Counted from the stretch's first letter, positions 25,914 through 37,029 are shown. The stretch is DNA of 64,000 nucleotides from Methylophilaceae bacterium (GCA_028122555.1 JAOHSH010000001.1:28458-92457); one strand, 5' to 3'. Program-made: numbers and translations. Notes: a model not told the origin generated them from the sequence alone.

Positions 25914-26756
25914 ATGGCGCAAAAATCAAATAAAGGTGACTTAAGACTTTTTAATCGAAATACATTTCCTATAGGAACCTTTTTTATATTATTTTTTCTA
26001 TGCTCAATATTAATGAGTTTTGACTATCGTCATCAAATTTTAAAAAAAATTAGAATAGAAATACCAATAATTATCGACCCAATTAATAATTTAATAAATT
26101 TACCAATAAATTTATTTCTTGAATCAAAAGATACCTTCATTTCAAAAGAATTACTTAAAGAAAAAATTGATAGAATGGAAGAAACTATCTACAGTTTGTC
26201 CATCCAGGTTCAAGAAAATCAGCTTCTTAGATCAGAAAATAATATACTCAGAGATATATTAAAATTAAAGAAAGATTTTAATATTATTGGGCAAACTGCA
26301 GAAATAATTCTACCTGAAGTTAAAAATGGGCATTCAATAATTACAATTAATAAAGGATTTAAAGATAATATTAAAGAAGGTTCAGCAGTCATAAATAATA
26401 AAGGGTTAGTAGGTCAAATTATAAATACCTCCCAAAGATATAGTGAGATAGCTCCCCTTACCTCAAAATCTTATGCTGTTCCAGCAATTAAAGATAATGG
26501 CAAAGAAAATGTTATTCTTTATGGAAATGGGAATGGGGAAATGGAAATTCCACTTTTTCCTGGAGATACATCCATTAAAATTGGTGATGCTTTTATTACC
26601 TCCGGAGTAGATGGCTTATATCCAAAAGGAATTCTTATTGGAAAGGTTTGGAAAATACAGCCAACTAAATCTCCAAAATTTAATTACATATTAGTGAAAC
26701 CCTTTTCTCAACCTACGACTTTTTCTCATATAACTGTTCTCAATATAAAAAAATGA
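25914..26756 (+). CDS. mreC: Rod shape-determining protein MreC
   Basis: N-terminal TM, coiled coil, GLVGQIINTSQRYSEI; follows mreB. Confidence 0.96.
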   Translation: MAQKSNKGDLRLFNRNTFPIGTFFILFFLCSILMSFDYRHQILKKIRIEIPIIIDPINNLINLPINLFLESKDTFISKELLKEKIDRMEETIYSLSIQVQENQLLRSENNILRDILKLKKDFNIIGQTAEIILPEVKNGHSIITINKGFKDNIKEGSAVINNKGLVGQIINTSQRYSEIAPLTSKSYAVPAIKDNGKENVILYGNGNGEMEIPLFPGDTSIKIGDAFITSGVDGLYPKGILIGKVWKIQPTKSPKFNYILVKPFSQPTTFSHITVLNIKK

Positions 26757-27241
26757 TTCAGCTAACAAAGATACATAAATTAAAAGAAAAAAAATTATTT
26801 CTTCTTTTATTTTTAATATCATTATTACTCTCACATATGAACATCTTTGGTATTAGTAATCCAGCCATTATGCCAAATTATTTCATAGCACTTATTTTAT
26901 CTTTTTTGTTAGCAAATAAAGCTAGCTTAAATTTATTTAACTTAGTAATTATTGGATTAGTTATTGATGTGCTTGCTGGCAATCTATTAGGCCAATATGG
27001 ATTAATTTTTATATTTATTTACACTTTAAATCTTATAACTAATAAAATTTTATTTATTAAACACCAATCGCAAATAATAGCTTTAAGTATATTCTTAATT
27101 TTTTTTAGTTTTATTACTTTATGGTTAACATCAGAAACTTTTGAAATATTTATTCCCTTTCAGACGTTATTGATACAATCTATCTTAACTTTTATAGCCT
27201 TCTTATTTTTTAGAGTAATTATCATTAAAAATATTTCATGA
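26753..27241 (+). CDS. mreD: Rod shape-determining protein MreD
   Basis: Polytopic membrane protein; DVLAGNLLGQYGLIF; between mreC and mrdA. Confidence 0.93.
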   Translation: MIQLTKIHKLKEKKLFLLLFLISLLLSHMNIFGISNPAIMPNYFIALILSFLLANKASLNLFNLVIIGLVIDVLAGNLLGQYGLIFIFIYTLNLITNKILFIKHQSQIIALSIFLIFFSFITLWLTSETFEIFIPFQTLLIQSILTFIAFLFFRVIIIKNIS

Positions 27242-27255
27242 TAATTTAATTAAAC

Positions 27256-29133
27256 ATGGATTTATATCAATTTAAATACACTTTCAGACAAAGATTAAAT
27301 TTTATCTTTGGCTTCTTTATAATTATTTTTCTGATTATAATACTTAATTTTTTTTATTTACAAGTAGTAAAATTTAATGATTATTCTTCCCTTTCCAAAA
27401 GTAATAGTATAAAAATTATCCCAATTCCACCTATTAGAGGTCAAATTTTAGATCGTAATGGTGAAATACTGGCGGCAAATAAATTAATTTATTCCCTAGA
27501 GATAGACCCAAAAAATAAACAGGATTTTGATAAGATTAAAGAACAATTAGATGGAATTGTTGAAATAACAAAATATGATATTAAAAAATATAAAAAAATC
27601 ATTAAAGAAAATTATTATTCTTCAACATTACCTATCAAAATAAACCTTAAAGATACTGAAGTGGCTAAATTTATAGCTAATAAATATAAATACCCTAAAA
27701 TTATTCTAAAACAAAAATTTTCTAGGGATTATCCAAAAGGAAAATCAGGCGCACATTTTATTGGCTTTATAAATCGTATTAATAAAAAAGATATTAAAAG
27801 GTTAAAAAGACTTGGAAATTTTGAAAACTATATGGGGACAGAGCACATAGGAAAAACAGGTATTGAATTTTTCTATGAAAATATTTTACATGGTTCTCCA
27901 GGGTATAAAAAAATAGAAGTAGATGCTAATAATAATGTAATTAGAACGATTAAAACTATTGAGCCAGAACATGGCAGAGATATAACTCTAAATATAGATT
28001 ATAAAATACAAAAAGTTGCCGAAAAAGCTTTTGGTAATCATAAGGGAGCTTTGGTAGTTCTTAATCCAAATAACGCGGAAGTATTGGCACATGTTAGCAT
28101 GCCTTCTTTTAATCCTAATCTATTTGTAAACGGTATTGATGAAGCTAATTGGAGAAGACTAAATGATTCAATTCATAAGCCTTTAATTAATAGAGCGATC
28201 TCGGGTGTCTATCCTCCAGGATCAACTCTTAAACCTTTTGTTGCTCTTGCAGCATTAGAAAATAATGTAAGACGTCCCCCTTTTTCTATTATTGATAAAG
28301 GTTTTTTTAATATGCCTAACCAATCTAAAACTTTTTTAGATTGGAAAAAGGGAGGTCATGGTGAAGTTGACATGATAAAAGCCATAGCAGTTTCATGTGA
28401 TACCTTTTTTTATGGATTAGGTATTGAGCTTGGTATACCAAAACTCAATAAAGTATTAAAAAGATTTGGCTTTGGGGAAAAAACTAATATTGATTTACCT
28501 AATGAAAAATCAGGTCTTGTCGCTTCTGCGGAATGGAAAAAGAAAATTCATAAAAAGAAATGGTACCAAGGTGAAACTGCAATCACTGCCATTGGACAAG
28601 GCTATACTCTAACTACACCAATTCAATTAGCTTTAGCAACTGCAAGATTAATTAATCCAGATTATATTCTTCACCCCTTGCTGAAAAAAGAAGATTTAGT
28701 ACCGAAACATATAAAATCAAACCCTTATGATTTAGAAAACCAACCCCAAAGGCCCTTAGAGAAAAAGACGTTCAGCTTGTTTAAATCAAAAATAAATGGA
28801 ATGCAATCTGACGATTTAAACTTAATCAAAAAAGGTATGTCCCTAGTCACAAAAGAGGGAGGGACTGCAGCATTTATTGGGAGAAACTCTAATTATAATA
28901 TTTCTGCAAAAACAGGTACTGCTCAAGTATTCGGTCTAAAAAAAGATGAAGTTTATGATGAATCTAAGCTTCCTGATAGGTTGAAAGACCATGCATTATT
29001 TATCGCTTTTGCTCCAACTGAACAACCTAAACTGGTTACGGCTATTATTGTCGAAAACGGGGGTCATGGAGGATCTACAGCCGGACCAATTGCAAAAGAA
29101 ATTTTTGATGCTTATCTAGCTGGGAAAAACTAA
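27256..29133 (+). CDS. mrdA: Penicillin-binding protein 2
   Basis: PPIRGQILDRNGEILA, GVYPPGSTLKPFVAL (SxxK), SAKTGTAQV (KTGT). Confidence 0.97.
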   Translation: MDLYQFKYTFRQRLNFIFGFFIIIFLIIILNFFYLQVVKFNDYSSLSKSNSIKIIPIPPIRGQILDRNGEILAANKLIYSLEIDPKNKQDFDKIKEQLDGIVEITKYDIKKYKKIIKENYYSSTLPIKINLKDTEVAKFIANKYKYPKIILKQKFSRDYPKGKSGAHFIGFINRINKKDIKRLKRLGNFENYMGTEHIGKTGIEFFYENILHGSPGYKKIEVDANNNVIRTIKTIEPEHGRDITLNIDYKIQKVAEKAFGNHKGALVVLNPNNAEVLAHVSMPSFNPNLFVNGIDEANWRRLNDSIHKPLINRAISGVYPPGSTLKPFVALAALENNVRRPPFSIIDKGFFNMPNQSKTFLDWKKGGHGEVDMIKAIAVSCDTFFYGLGIELGIPKLNKVLKRFGFGEKTNIDLPNEKSGLVASAEWKKKIHKKKWYQGETAITAIGQGYTLTTPIQLALATARLINPDYILHPLLKKEDLVPKHIKSNPYDLENQPQRPLEKKTFSLFKSKINGMQSDDLNLIKKGMSLVTKEGGTAAFIGRNSNYNISAKTGTAQVFGLKKDEVYDESKLPDRLKDHALFIAFAPTEQPKLVTAIIVENGGHGGSTAGPIAKEIFDAYLAGKN

Positions 29134-29135
29134 TT

Positions 29136-30227
29136 ATGAATCAAAGTTTTTATAAATTTTTCGAAAATATTGATCGAATTCTGATGGCTCTTATTTTAGT
29201 TTTAATCCTCATTGGATTGGTAACTTTAGCTAGTGCAAATCAAGAGAATATGACTTTATTTACAAATCAAATAATAAATATTTTAATTGGAATGGTTCTG
29301 CTAATATTTTTAAGTAATATAGATCCAAAAAGTTTTCTTTTTTTTGCACCACATTTATATATTTTGAGTTTGATTTTACTATTATTTGTTGTATTTTTTG
29401 GCTATGAGAGTCATGGCGCAAAACGTTGGATAAATATCTTATACTTTAATTTTCAACCTTCTGAAATTATTAAAATTACGATACCACTTATGCTTGCTTG
29501 GCTTTACCATAGATACCAAAATGAAATAGGTTATAAAATACATGCTATAGGATTTTTTATTTTAGCTATCCCTTGTTTAATGATAATAAATCAACCTGAT
29601 CTAGGAACTGCTATTTTAATTTTTCTAGCTGGTGGAATAATTATTTTTCTAGCTGGGCTTCCATTAAAATTTATTTTGGCTGGCATGTTTAGTTTTTTAA
29701 TTTCACTACCATATCTCTGGTCGAAGCTTCATCTATACCAACAAAATAGAATTCTTAGCTTATTTGATTCTGATCGAGACCCTTTAGGTACTGGTTATCA
29801 TATTACTCAATCAATCATTGCAATCGGTTCTGGGGGATTTCTTGGTAAAGGTTGGACTAATGGCACGCAAACACAACTTAATTTTCTTCCTGAAACATCG
29901 ACTGATTTTATTTTTGCAGTATTTTCAGAAGAATTTGGATTTATTGGAATTTTTGGAATTTTTATTATCTATTTTCTTATACTATATCGATGTATCGATA
30001 TGGCAAAAAAAATGCAAAACACTTTTTCTAGATTAATAACTGCTTCATTAATATTTACTCTATTTATTTCTACTTTAATAAATATTTCTATGGTCAGTGG
30101 CGTTATACCTATTGTTGGTGCTCCACTACCATTTATCAGTTATGGTGGCACATCTATGGTTGTATCTTTAATTATGATTGGTATTATTATGAGCTTACAT
30201 TCACATAAGTCTTTAATTGCTAATTAA
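29136..30227 (+). CDS. rodA: Rod shape-determining protein RodA (SEDS family)
   Basis: GAKRWINI, QPSEIIKI, INQPDLGTAILIFLAG, LPETSTDFIFAVFSEEFGF, PFISYGGTSMV. Confidence 0.97.
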   Translation: MNQSFYKFFENIDRILMALILVLILIGLVTLASANQENMTLFTNQIINILIGMVLLIFLSNIDPKSFLFFAPHLYILSLILLLFVVFFGYESHGAKRWINILYFNFQPSEIIKITIPLMLAWLYHRYQNEIGYKIHAIGFFILAIPCLMIINQPDLGTAILIFLAGGIIIFLAGLPLKFILAGMFSFLISLPYLWSKLHLYQQNRILSLFDSDRDPLGTGYHITQSIIAIGSGGFLGKGWTNGTQTQLNFLPETSTDFIFAVFSEEFGFIGIFGIFIIYFLILYRCIDMAKKMQNTFSRLITASLIFTLFISTLINISMVSGVIPIVGAPLPFISYGGTSMVVSLIMIGIIMSLHSHKSLIAN

Positions 30228-31090
30228 TGAAAAAATCTGTTATCACGTTTATAATTACTTTTTTACTCTTTGGATGCAAATCAATAGAACCAATCTATCA
30301 GGAAGAGCTTAAAAAAAATAATGTCGATAATGCTGAGGTAAAAAAAACAGGGGCATACTACTTAGACGATGGACCAGATGAAAATCCACCAAAGGATCTA
30401 GATAAAATCCCTAATGCTCAACCAAGATATGAAGCACTTTCAAAAAGGGCTAGTCGTCCTTATGTTGCATTCAATAAAAAATATGTACCTATGAAAAAAA
30501 TTATTCCCTTCAAAGAAGAGGGTTATGCTTCTTGGTATGGAAAAAGATATCATGGTAAAAAAACATCTATTGGAGAAGTTTATGACATGTACCAGATGAC
30601 TGGCGCCCATAAAACTTTACCACTTCCTTCTTATATTAGAGTAACCAATTTGATAAATGAGCGTACAGTCATTATTAGGCTTAATGATAGAGGTCCTTTT
30701 ATTGATGATAGGATTGTTGATTTATCTTATGCAGCTGCTCATCAACTTAGGATTATTGAAAAAGGAAGTGAATTAGTAAAAATCGAAATGGTAAATCCTT
30801 CTTTAGCAAAAAAAAACTTAAAAGAAAATCACAAAGTTTCTTCAAATCCGACCCCTAATGAATCTTTTTATATTCAAGCAGGGGCTTTCTCAAATGAGGA
30901 TAATGCTTTTTATTTAATTGATAGAATTTCTAAAATTAAATTTAAAAATATATTAAATATTAAGAAGTTAAATAAAAACTCGCTTCATTTAGTTACTATT
31001 GGGCCTTATTCGAGCGAAAAGATTGCAAAGGAAGCCTTAAAAAATATTTCAAAAAAAATTCAACTTAATAGCTTTATTATTTCAGAATAA
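30227..31090 (+). CDS. rlpA: RlpA-like septal ring lytic transglycosylase lipoprotein
   Basis: Lipobox LLFGC, YASWYGKRYHGKKTSIGEVYDMYQMTGAHKTLPLP, RLNDRGPF, C-terminal SPOR-like region. Confidence 0.94.
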   Translation: MKKSVITFIITFLLFGCKSIEPIYQEELKKNNVDNAEVKKTGAYYLDDGPDENPPKDLDKIPNAQPRYEALSKRASRPYVAFNKKYVPMKKIIPFKEEGYASWYGKRYHGKKTSIGEVYDMYQMTGAHKTLPLPSYIRVTNLINERTVIIRLNDRGPFIDDRIVDLSYAAAHQLRIIEKGSELVKIEMVNPSLAKKNLKENHKVSSNPTPNESFYIQAGAFSNEDNAFYLIDRISKIKFKNILNIKKLNKNSLHLVTIGPYSSEKIAKEALKNISKKIQLNSFIISE

Positions 31091-31099
31091 ACAAGGCCT

Positions 31100-31372
31100 A
31101 TGACCCAAGGTGAAAAAAATAAACTAATAAAATTTCCTTGTAACTTTGATATAAAAGTTATGGGTGAAGCAAAAGAGAATTTTTCTGAATCCATTATTGA
31201 AATTATTAAAAAAAATTATACGGATTTTGATGCTTCAAAAATTGAAATGAAGGGAAGTAGTCATGGAAAATATATAAGTTTAACTTGCAATGTCTTCGTT
31301 ACCTCACAAAAACAACTTGATAAAATATATATTGATCTATCAAAAAGTCCAATGACAAAATTTGTTTTATAA
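31100..31372 (+). CDS. DUF493 (YbeD) family protein
   Basis: IKFPCNFDIKVMGEA...SSHGKYISLTCNVFVTSQKQLDKIY; precedes lipB. Confidence 0.88.
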   Translation: MTQGEKNKLIKFPCNFDIKVMGEAKENFSESIIEIIKKNYTDFDASKIEMKGSSHGKYISLTCNVFVTSQKQLDKIYIDLSKSPMTKFVL

Positions 31373-31375
31373 AAT

Positions 31376-31993
31376 ATGTCATTAAAAATAAAATATCTTG
31401 GATTTACAGATTATTCAAATACATTAAAAGATATGAAATATTATATTGATCAATCACCAATAAATGATGAATTATGGATTACTGAACATCAACCGATTTT
31501 TACCACTGGTGTAAATAAAAAAAATTGTATAATTCCAACTTCTGATATTCCGCACTTGTTTGTTGATAGAGGTGGTAAAACTACTTATCATGGTCCAGGA
31601 CAATTAATTATTTATACACTAATTAATATTAAGAAAAATAATCTTACAATAAGAAAATTAGTATCAATTCTCGAAAATTCAGTTATTGATTTCTTAAAGA
31701 AAAATAAAATTAGTTCTCATTCTAAACTAGAAGCACCTGGGGTATTTGTAAAGGAAAAAAAAATCTGTTCTATTGGCTTAAGAATAAAAAAAAATTATAC
31801 GTATCATGGTTTAAGTTTTAATGTTGATATGGATACGAAACCGTTTACAATGATTAATCCTTGTGGCTTTGCTGGATTAAAAATGGCACAATTATCTGAC
31901 TATGATATTAAAAGAACTTTAGAAAAATCAGGAAAAGAAATTGCATTAATTATTAATAAAAAATTACGCCTTCATTATGAACAGAATAATTAA
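31376..31993 (+). CDS. lipB: Octanoyltransferase
   Basis: [58 protein letters not shown]. Confidence 0.96.
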   Translation: MSLKIKYLGFTDYSNTLKDMKYYIDQSPINDELWITEHQPIFTTGVNKKNCIIPTSDIPHLFVDRGGKTTYHGPGQLIIYTLINIKKNNLTIRKLVSILENSVIDFLKKNKISSHSKLEAPGVFVKEKKICSIGLRIKKNYTYHGLSFNVDMDTKPFTMINPCGFAGLKMAQLSDYDIKRTLEKSGKEIALIINKKLRLHYEQNN

Positions 31994-32915
31994 TATTAAA
32001 GAAGTTGGTAAAGCAAAAACGGCAAGATTACCAATAAAATTTATTGAAAAAGATAAATTGGTGAAACCATCATGGATAAAGATGAAGTTACCTAATAGTG
32101 ATAAATTTTATGAAATAAATCGCCTACTTAAAGATAACCAACTTAACACTGTATGTGAAGAAGCAAGTTGTCCTAATATTGGGGAATGTTATAGTAAAGG
32201 TACTGCAACGTTTATGATTTTAGGTGAAATTTGTACTCGTCGTTGTCCTTTTTGTGATGTTGCAAGCGGGATACCTCTTAAGCCAGATCAAAATGAGCCT
32301 ATAAATTTAGGTCTTACAATTGCACAACTTAAATTAAATTATGTTGTGATCACAAGCGTAGATCGAGATGATCTCGAAGATGGTGGAGCTAGTCATTTCT
32401 CTGAATGTATAGACGAAATTAGAAAACATAATAAAAAGATTAAAATTGAAATTCTTGTGCCTGACTTTAGAGGCAACGGAAAAATAGAGAAAGCCTTAAA
32501 AATACTATTAAAACAACCGCCTAATGTTTTTAATCATAATCTTGAAACAATTCCTAGATTATACAAACGAGCGAGACCAGGAGCAAGATATGAACACTCT
32601 CTTTCACTTTTAAAAGAATTTAAAAACCATATGCCTTTTATTCCGACTAAATCTGGATTAATGCTTGGCTTGGGTGAAACAAATCATGAGATATTAGAAG
32701 TTATGAAAGATTTAAGATTACATAATGTAGATATGTTGACTTTAGGCCAATATTTACAACCTACACCTTACCATCTCCCTGTAGAGAGATATGTATCGCC
32801 AAGCGATTTTGATAATCTTAAAAAAGAAGCAGAAAAATTAGGCTTTACATCCGTTGCAAGCGGCCCAATGGTAAGAAGCAGTTATCATGCAGATCAACAA
32901 GCTCAAGGACTATAG
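31977..32915 (+). CDS. lipA: Lipoyl synthase
   Basis: [49 protein letters not shown]. Confidence 0.98.
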   Translation: MNRIINIKEVGKAKTARLPIKFIEKDKLVKPSWIKMKLPNSDKFYEINRLLKDNQLNTVCEEASCPNIGECYSKGTATFMILGEICTRRCPFCDVASGIPLKPDQNEPINLGLTIAQLKLNYVVITSVDRDDLEDGGASHFSECIDEIRKHNKKIKIEILVPDFRGNGKIEKALKILLKQPPNVFNHNLETIPRLYKRARPGARYEHSLSLLKEFKNHMPFIPTKSGLMLGLGETNHEILEVMKDLRLHNVDMLTLGQYLQPTPYHLPVERYVSPSDFDNLKKEAEKLGFTSVASGPMVRSSYHADQQAQGL

Positions 32916-32920
32916 CGGAC

Positions 32921-34198
32921 ATGATTCCTATTTTAGAAACTAAGTTAAGTTCCGAATTATTTAATTTAGAAAATTACATAATTAATCATAGTTGTGATAT
33001 TGAACATTGGTTTAGAATGCAATGGTTAGAGCATGCTGCACCATTCTATGCCTCTGTTGACCTAAGGAATTCTGGCTTTAAATTAACTCCTGTAGATACA
33101 AACCTTTTTCCAGGCGGATTTAATAACTTAAATCCTGATTTTGCGCCACTCACAATTCAAGCAATTTCAGTTGCTATAGAGAAAATTTGTCCGGATGCAT
33201 GGCGAGTACTTATTATTCCAGAAAACCACACACGAAATAAGTTTTATTTAAGAAATATATTTGAATTGACAGAAATTTTAAAAAATTCTGGGCTTGAGGT
33301 TAGAATTGGAAGTATTGATGAAAATATTAATGAAATCCAAATAATTAAAATTGATGAAAATCATTCAATAAAAATTGAGCCTATTCATAAAGAAAATAAT
33401 AGATTATTTTTAAAAAATAATGATAATTCGACTTTTACCCCATGTGCCATTATTCTAAACAATGATCTATCTGGAGGTGTGCCAAAAAAAATCAAAGATG
33501 TTGATCAAAATATTATCCCCCCACTCTCAGCAGGATGGCCGACCAGAAGAAAATCAAATCACTTTAATTATTACAATGACATAGTTGAAGAATTTTCTAA
33601 ATTTACAAATATTGATCCTTGGCTAATTAATCCATATTTTGAAAAACTAAACGGTTTAAATTTTCTTGAAAGGGAAGGAGAAATTCAATTAGCTGATCAT
33701 ATTGATAAACTTTTATTAAAAATAAAAGAAAAATATTCGCAATACAACATAACTCATGAGCCATATGTCGTAATTAAAGCAGACGCTGGGACTTATGGAA
33801 TGGGAATAATGACAATTAAGAATAGTGAGGATGTTATAAATCTTAATCGAAAAATGAGAAAAAAAATGTCAGTTGTTAAAGAAGGCTTAAAGGTTACAGA
33901 GGTTATTATTCAAGAAGGGGTTCATACAGAGGAGACAATTGGTAAGGCAGTAGCAGAACCTGTTGTTTACATGATTGATCATTTCGTTGTTGGTGGTTTT
34001 TATCGAGTTCATACAAGCAAAGGAAAAGATGAGAATCTTAATTCACCTGGCATGCATTTTGCTCCTGTTGCTTTTGAAACGTCATGTCTTATGCCAGATC
34101 AAGGCAGACCATGTGATGATAAAGCAAATAGATTCTATGCTTATGGTGTCATAGCGAGATTAGCACTGCTTGCTGCTGCAAAAGAACTTCAAAATTAG
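32921..34198 (+). CDS. gshA: Glutamate-cysteine ligase (proteobacterial-specific type)
   Basis: SVDLRNSGFKLTPVDTNLFPGGFNNLNP, VIKADAGTYGMGIMTI; followed by gshB. Confidence 0.92.
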   Translation: MIPILETKLSSELFNLENYIINHSCDIEHWFRMQWLEHAAPFYASVDLRNSGFKLTPVDTNLFPGGFNNLNPDFAPLTIQAISVAIEKICPDAWRVLIIPENHTRNKFYLRNIFELTEILKNSGLEVRIGSIDENINEIQIIKIDENHSIKIEPIHKENNRLFLKNNDNSTFTPCAIILNNDLSGGVPKKIKDVDQNIIPPLSAGWPTRRKSNHFNYYNDIVEEFSKFTNIDPWLINPYFEKLNGLNFLEREGEIQLADHIDKLLLKIKEKYSQYNITHEPYVVIKADAGTYGMGIMTIKNSEDVINLNRKMRKKMSVVKEGLKVTEVIIQEGVHTEETIGKAVAEPVVYMIDHFVVGGFYRVHTSKGKDENLNSPGMHFAPVAFETSCLMPDQGRPCDDKANRFYAYGVIARLALLAAAKELQN

Positions 34199-34203
34199 AT
34201 AAG

Positions 34204-35142
34204 ATGAAATATTTATTCATAATTGATGAGCCAGAAACATTAAATTTTTATAAAGACACATCTATAGCCTTAATTAAAGAATGTCTTACTCAAAAAATTG
34301 AAACTCATTACACAGATATTAATTCGATATCTATTGATAAAAAACAAAATATAATTATCGACAGTCATCATATTTCTAGTATCAATTCATTAAGTATCAA
34401 TTCATTAAGTATCAAAAAAATAAAAATAAAAAATAAAATTCAATATTTTACAAAAATTTTTATAAGAAAAGATCCCCCTTTTGATACTAACTATTCCAAT
34501 CTAACTTTCATACTTGACCATGCAAAGAATTTTAATGTCGAAGTTATTAATAATCCTGTTTCAATTAGAAATCATAATGAAAAATTATCGATACTTAATT
34601 TTAAAAAACTAATCCCATCCACCATTATTTCATCAGAGGCTAAAGATATAATTAAATTTATTAAGAAAGAAAAAAAGGTGATCATAAAGCCACTTGACGG
34701 TATGGCAGGTAATGGAATTTTTATGGTTACGCCCGAAGATAAGAATATAAATGTTATTTTAGAAACAATTACAAATAATGGTAAAAAAACTGTGATGGCA
34801 CAAAAGTACTTACCAGAAATTAAAAAAGGAGATAAACGTATTATTGTAATTAAAGGTAAAGCTATTCCGTATTCTCTAGCAAGAATTCCATCTAAAGGTG
34901 AGTTTAGAGCTAATTTAGCAAAGGGAGGAAAAGGGAAAGCTCAAAAATTAACGAATGGAGATAAAAAAATAGTCATGGAAGTTAAAGACTTCCTAATTAA
35001 AGAAAAACTTAATTTTGTAGGTTTAGATATTATTGGTAATTACTTAACTGAAATAAATATTACAAGTCCTACTGGGATTGTTGAGATCGAAAAACAAACA
35101 AATTTTAAAGCTGCTGCATATATTATTAATGCGTTTAAATAG
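34204..35142 (+). CDS. gshB: Glutathione synthetase
   Basis: IRKDPPFDTNY, VIIKPLDGMAGNGIF, GLDIIGNYLTEINITSPTG. Confidence 0.96.
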   Translation: MKYLFIIDEPETLNFYKDTSIALIKECLTQKIETHYTDINSISIDKKQNIIIDSHHISSINSLSINSLSIKKIKIKNKIQYFTKIFIRKDPPFDTNYSNLTFILDHAKNFNVEVINNPVSIRNHNEKLSILNFKKLIPSTIISSEAKDIIKFIKKEKKVIIKPLDGMAGNGIFMVTPEDKNINVILETITNNGKKTVMAQKYLPEIKKGDKRIIVIKGKAIPYSLARIPSKGEFRANLAKGGKGKAQKLTNGDKKIVMEVKDFLIKEKLNFVGLDIIGNYLTEINITSPTGIVEIEKQTNFKAAAYIINAFK

Positions 35143-36172
35143 CCTATTTATATTCTTTTTAATCAGCTTTTTATTTGGCTGCAGTGAAAATAAGATTCAA
35201 CATAGTAAAGATTTTATATTTGGCACATTGATTGATATTAAAATTTATGGCGAATCTAAAGTCATTGCTGAAAATGTATCTAATGAAATTTTTAATGAAT
35301 TTCATCGTCTACATAAATTACTTCATCCTTGGGAAAAAAGCCTTATCACAGATATTAATAATGCAATCTCTAAAAAACAACCCATACCTATTAACAATGA
35401 TGAAGTCATTAATATTCTAAAAAATACTCAGTATCTCGAGAAAAAAACTAAAAATTTATTTAATCCATCTATAGGGAAACTTATTACACTATGGGGATTT
35501 CACTCAGATTTTTATGATAACGAAGTGATTCCAAATCAAGAAAAAATTTTAAAGCTAGTGTCTTCAAATCCATCGATGCGATCAATTGAAATTGTGAACG
35601 GAATTTTAAAAAGTAATAATGAAAATGTTCAAATTGATTTAGGTGGTTATGCAAAAGGATATGCATTAGATCAAGCAAAAAAAATACTTTTAAAAAATAA
35701 TGTTAAAAATGCTTTAATAAATATTGGTGGTAATATTCTAGCTTCTGGCAAACATGGTGAACGCAATTGGTTAGTAGGAATACAAAACCCTAGAAAACCA
35801 AATGCATTAGCTACAATTAGTCTTGACCCTGGTTGGACTATTGGAACATCTGGTGATTATCAAAGATATTATATAATTAACAATAAAAGATATTCTCATT
35901 TAATCAACCCTAAGACAGGGTACCCCGATAATAAAACACAGTCCGCCACCATTTTATTACCACCAAGTAAAAATTCAGGAGTTCATTCAGACGTTTTTTC
36001 AAAACCTCTCTTTCTTGCTGATAAAAAAAATAAAGCAGCTATGGCTAAAGCACTAAATATTGGATATTTTCTAATTATATTGGATGATAACTCAATCCTT
36101 ATAAGTGAATCTTTAAATAAAAAAATAAATTGGGAAGAAGAAATTGAAAAAAAAATTATTACAATCTTATAA
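35129..36172 (+). CDS. apbE: FAD:protein FMN transferase, predicted lipoprotein
   Basis: Lipobox SFLFGC, IDLGGYAKGYALDQA, NIGGNILASG, YSHLINPKTGYP. Start revised from 35078 to ATG 35129 (MRLNSLFIFFLISFLFGCSEN). Confidence 0.94.
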   Translation: MRLNSLFIFFLISFLFGCSENKIQHSKDFIFGTLIDIKIYGESKVIAENVSNEIFNEFHRLHKLLHPWEKSLITDINNAISKKQPIPINNDEVINILKNTQYLEKKTKNLFNPSIGKLITLWGFHSDFYDNEVIPNQEKILKLVSSNPSMRSIEIVNGILKSNNENVQIDLGGYAKGYALDQAKKILLKNNVKNALINIGGNILASGKHGERNWLVGIQNPRKPNALATISLDPGWTIGTSGDYQRYYIINNKRYSHLINPKTGYPDNKTQSATILLPPSKNSGVHSDVFSKPLFLADKKNKAAMAKALNIGYFLIILDDNSILISESLNKKINWEEEIEKKIITIL

Positions 36173-36533
36173 GTTAATCAAGATTGGGGACTGGTTTACT
36201 ATTATTTTATTTTGTTTACTAATTATTATTAGTACAAAATTACTTTGGAATATGCCACAAGGCGAATATCTAGAGATATATAAAAATAACGAATTATTAG
36301 CAACTTATAGTCTAAATCAAAAAATTACAAAGGAAATAAAAGGGAAAAAAGGAAAAACAAAAATTGTGATTGATAATGGAAGAGTTAGATTTTCTTCTTC
36401 TCCTTGTCCCAAAAAATACTGTATTCATCAAGGCTGGATAACTAAAGCAAATCAAACTATTATCTGTATTCCAAATGAAATATCGATCTCTATAATAGGT
36501 GCTAAAAAGGGATATGACACTATCAACTATTAA
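36144..36533 (+). CDS. NusG domain II-containing protein, single N-terminal TM
   Basis: N-terminal TM then GEYLEIYKNNELLATYSL...SPCPKKYCIHQGWI...IICIPNEISISI; overlaps apbE. Confidence 0.82.
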   Translation: MKKKLLQSYKLIKIGDWFTIILFCLLIIISTKLLWNMPQGEYLEIYKNNELLATYSLNQKITKEIKGKKGKTKIVIDNGRVRFSSSPCPKKYCIHQGWITKANQTIICIPNEISISIIGAKKGYDTINY

Positions 36534-37029
36534 GATTACTGATAGAGATCACCAAATAGCTAAGTTATCTGCTATAGCTGTTGCATTATCATTAGTTGAA
36601 TTCTTCTTTCCAAGTCCTATACCTGGAGTGAAACCAGGCATAGCAAACATCATAATTTTGTACACTATTTTTAAATTTGATATGCAAATGGGGGTATGGG
36701 TCTCACTTATCAGAGTTTTTGTAACAAGTATTATTTTAGGTTCATTTTTAAGTCCAACATTCTTTCTCAGCCTTAGTGGTGCAATATTTAGCCTTCTTTC
36801 ACTTATGGTTTTTAAGAATCTAAAACGTGAATATTTTAGTATAATTAGTTTGAGTTTAATTGCCTCATTAGCTCATATCTTTGGTCAGTTTATTATTGTA
36901 AGAATTTGGATAATTCCACATAATGGGATTTTCTATCTTTTACCAATCTTTATAGTATCAGCTTTTATCTTTGGATTAGTTACTGCACTCATTACAATTA
37001 AGCTTCTCCAATTAAACCCAAAAAAATAA
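36499..37029 (+). CDS. Gx transporter / HepS component I-like membrane protein
   Basis: Polytopic; SLVEFFFPSPIPGVKPGIANIIIL; overlaps the NusG-II gene. Start may be ATG at 36514. Confidence 0.82.
   Translation: MLKRDMTLSTIKITDRDHQIAKLSAIAVALSLVEFFFPSPIPGVKPGIANIIILYTIFKFDMQMGVWVSLIRVFVTSIILGSFLSPTFFLSLSGAIFSLLSLMVFKNLKREYFSIISLSLIASLAHIFGQFIIVRIWIIPHNGIFYLLPIFIVSAFIFGLVTALITIKLLQLNPKK

Noticed and set aside
29818-30036. 72-aa ORF in another frame of rodA
   Set aside because: Fully inside rodA; no independent support.
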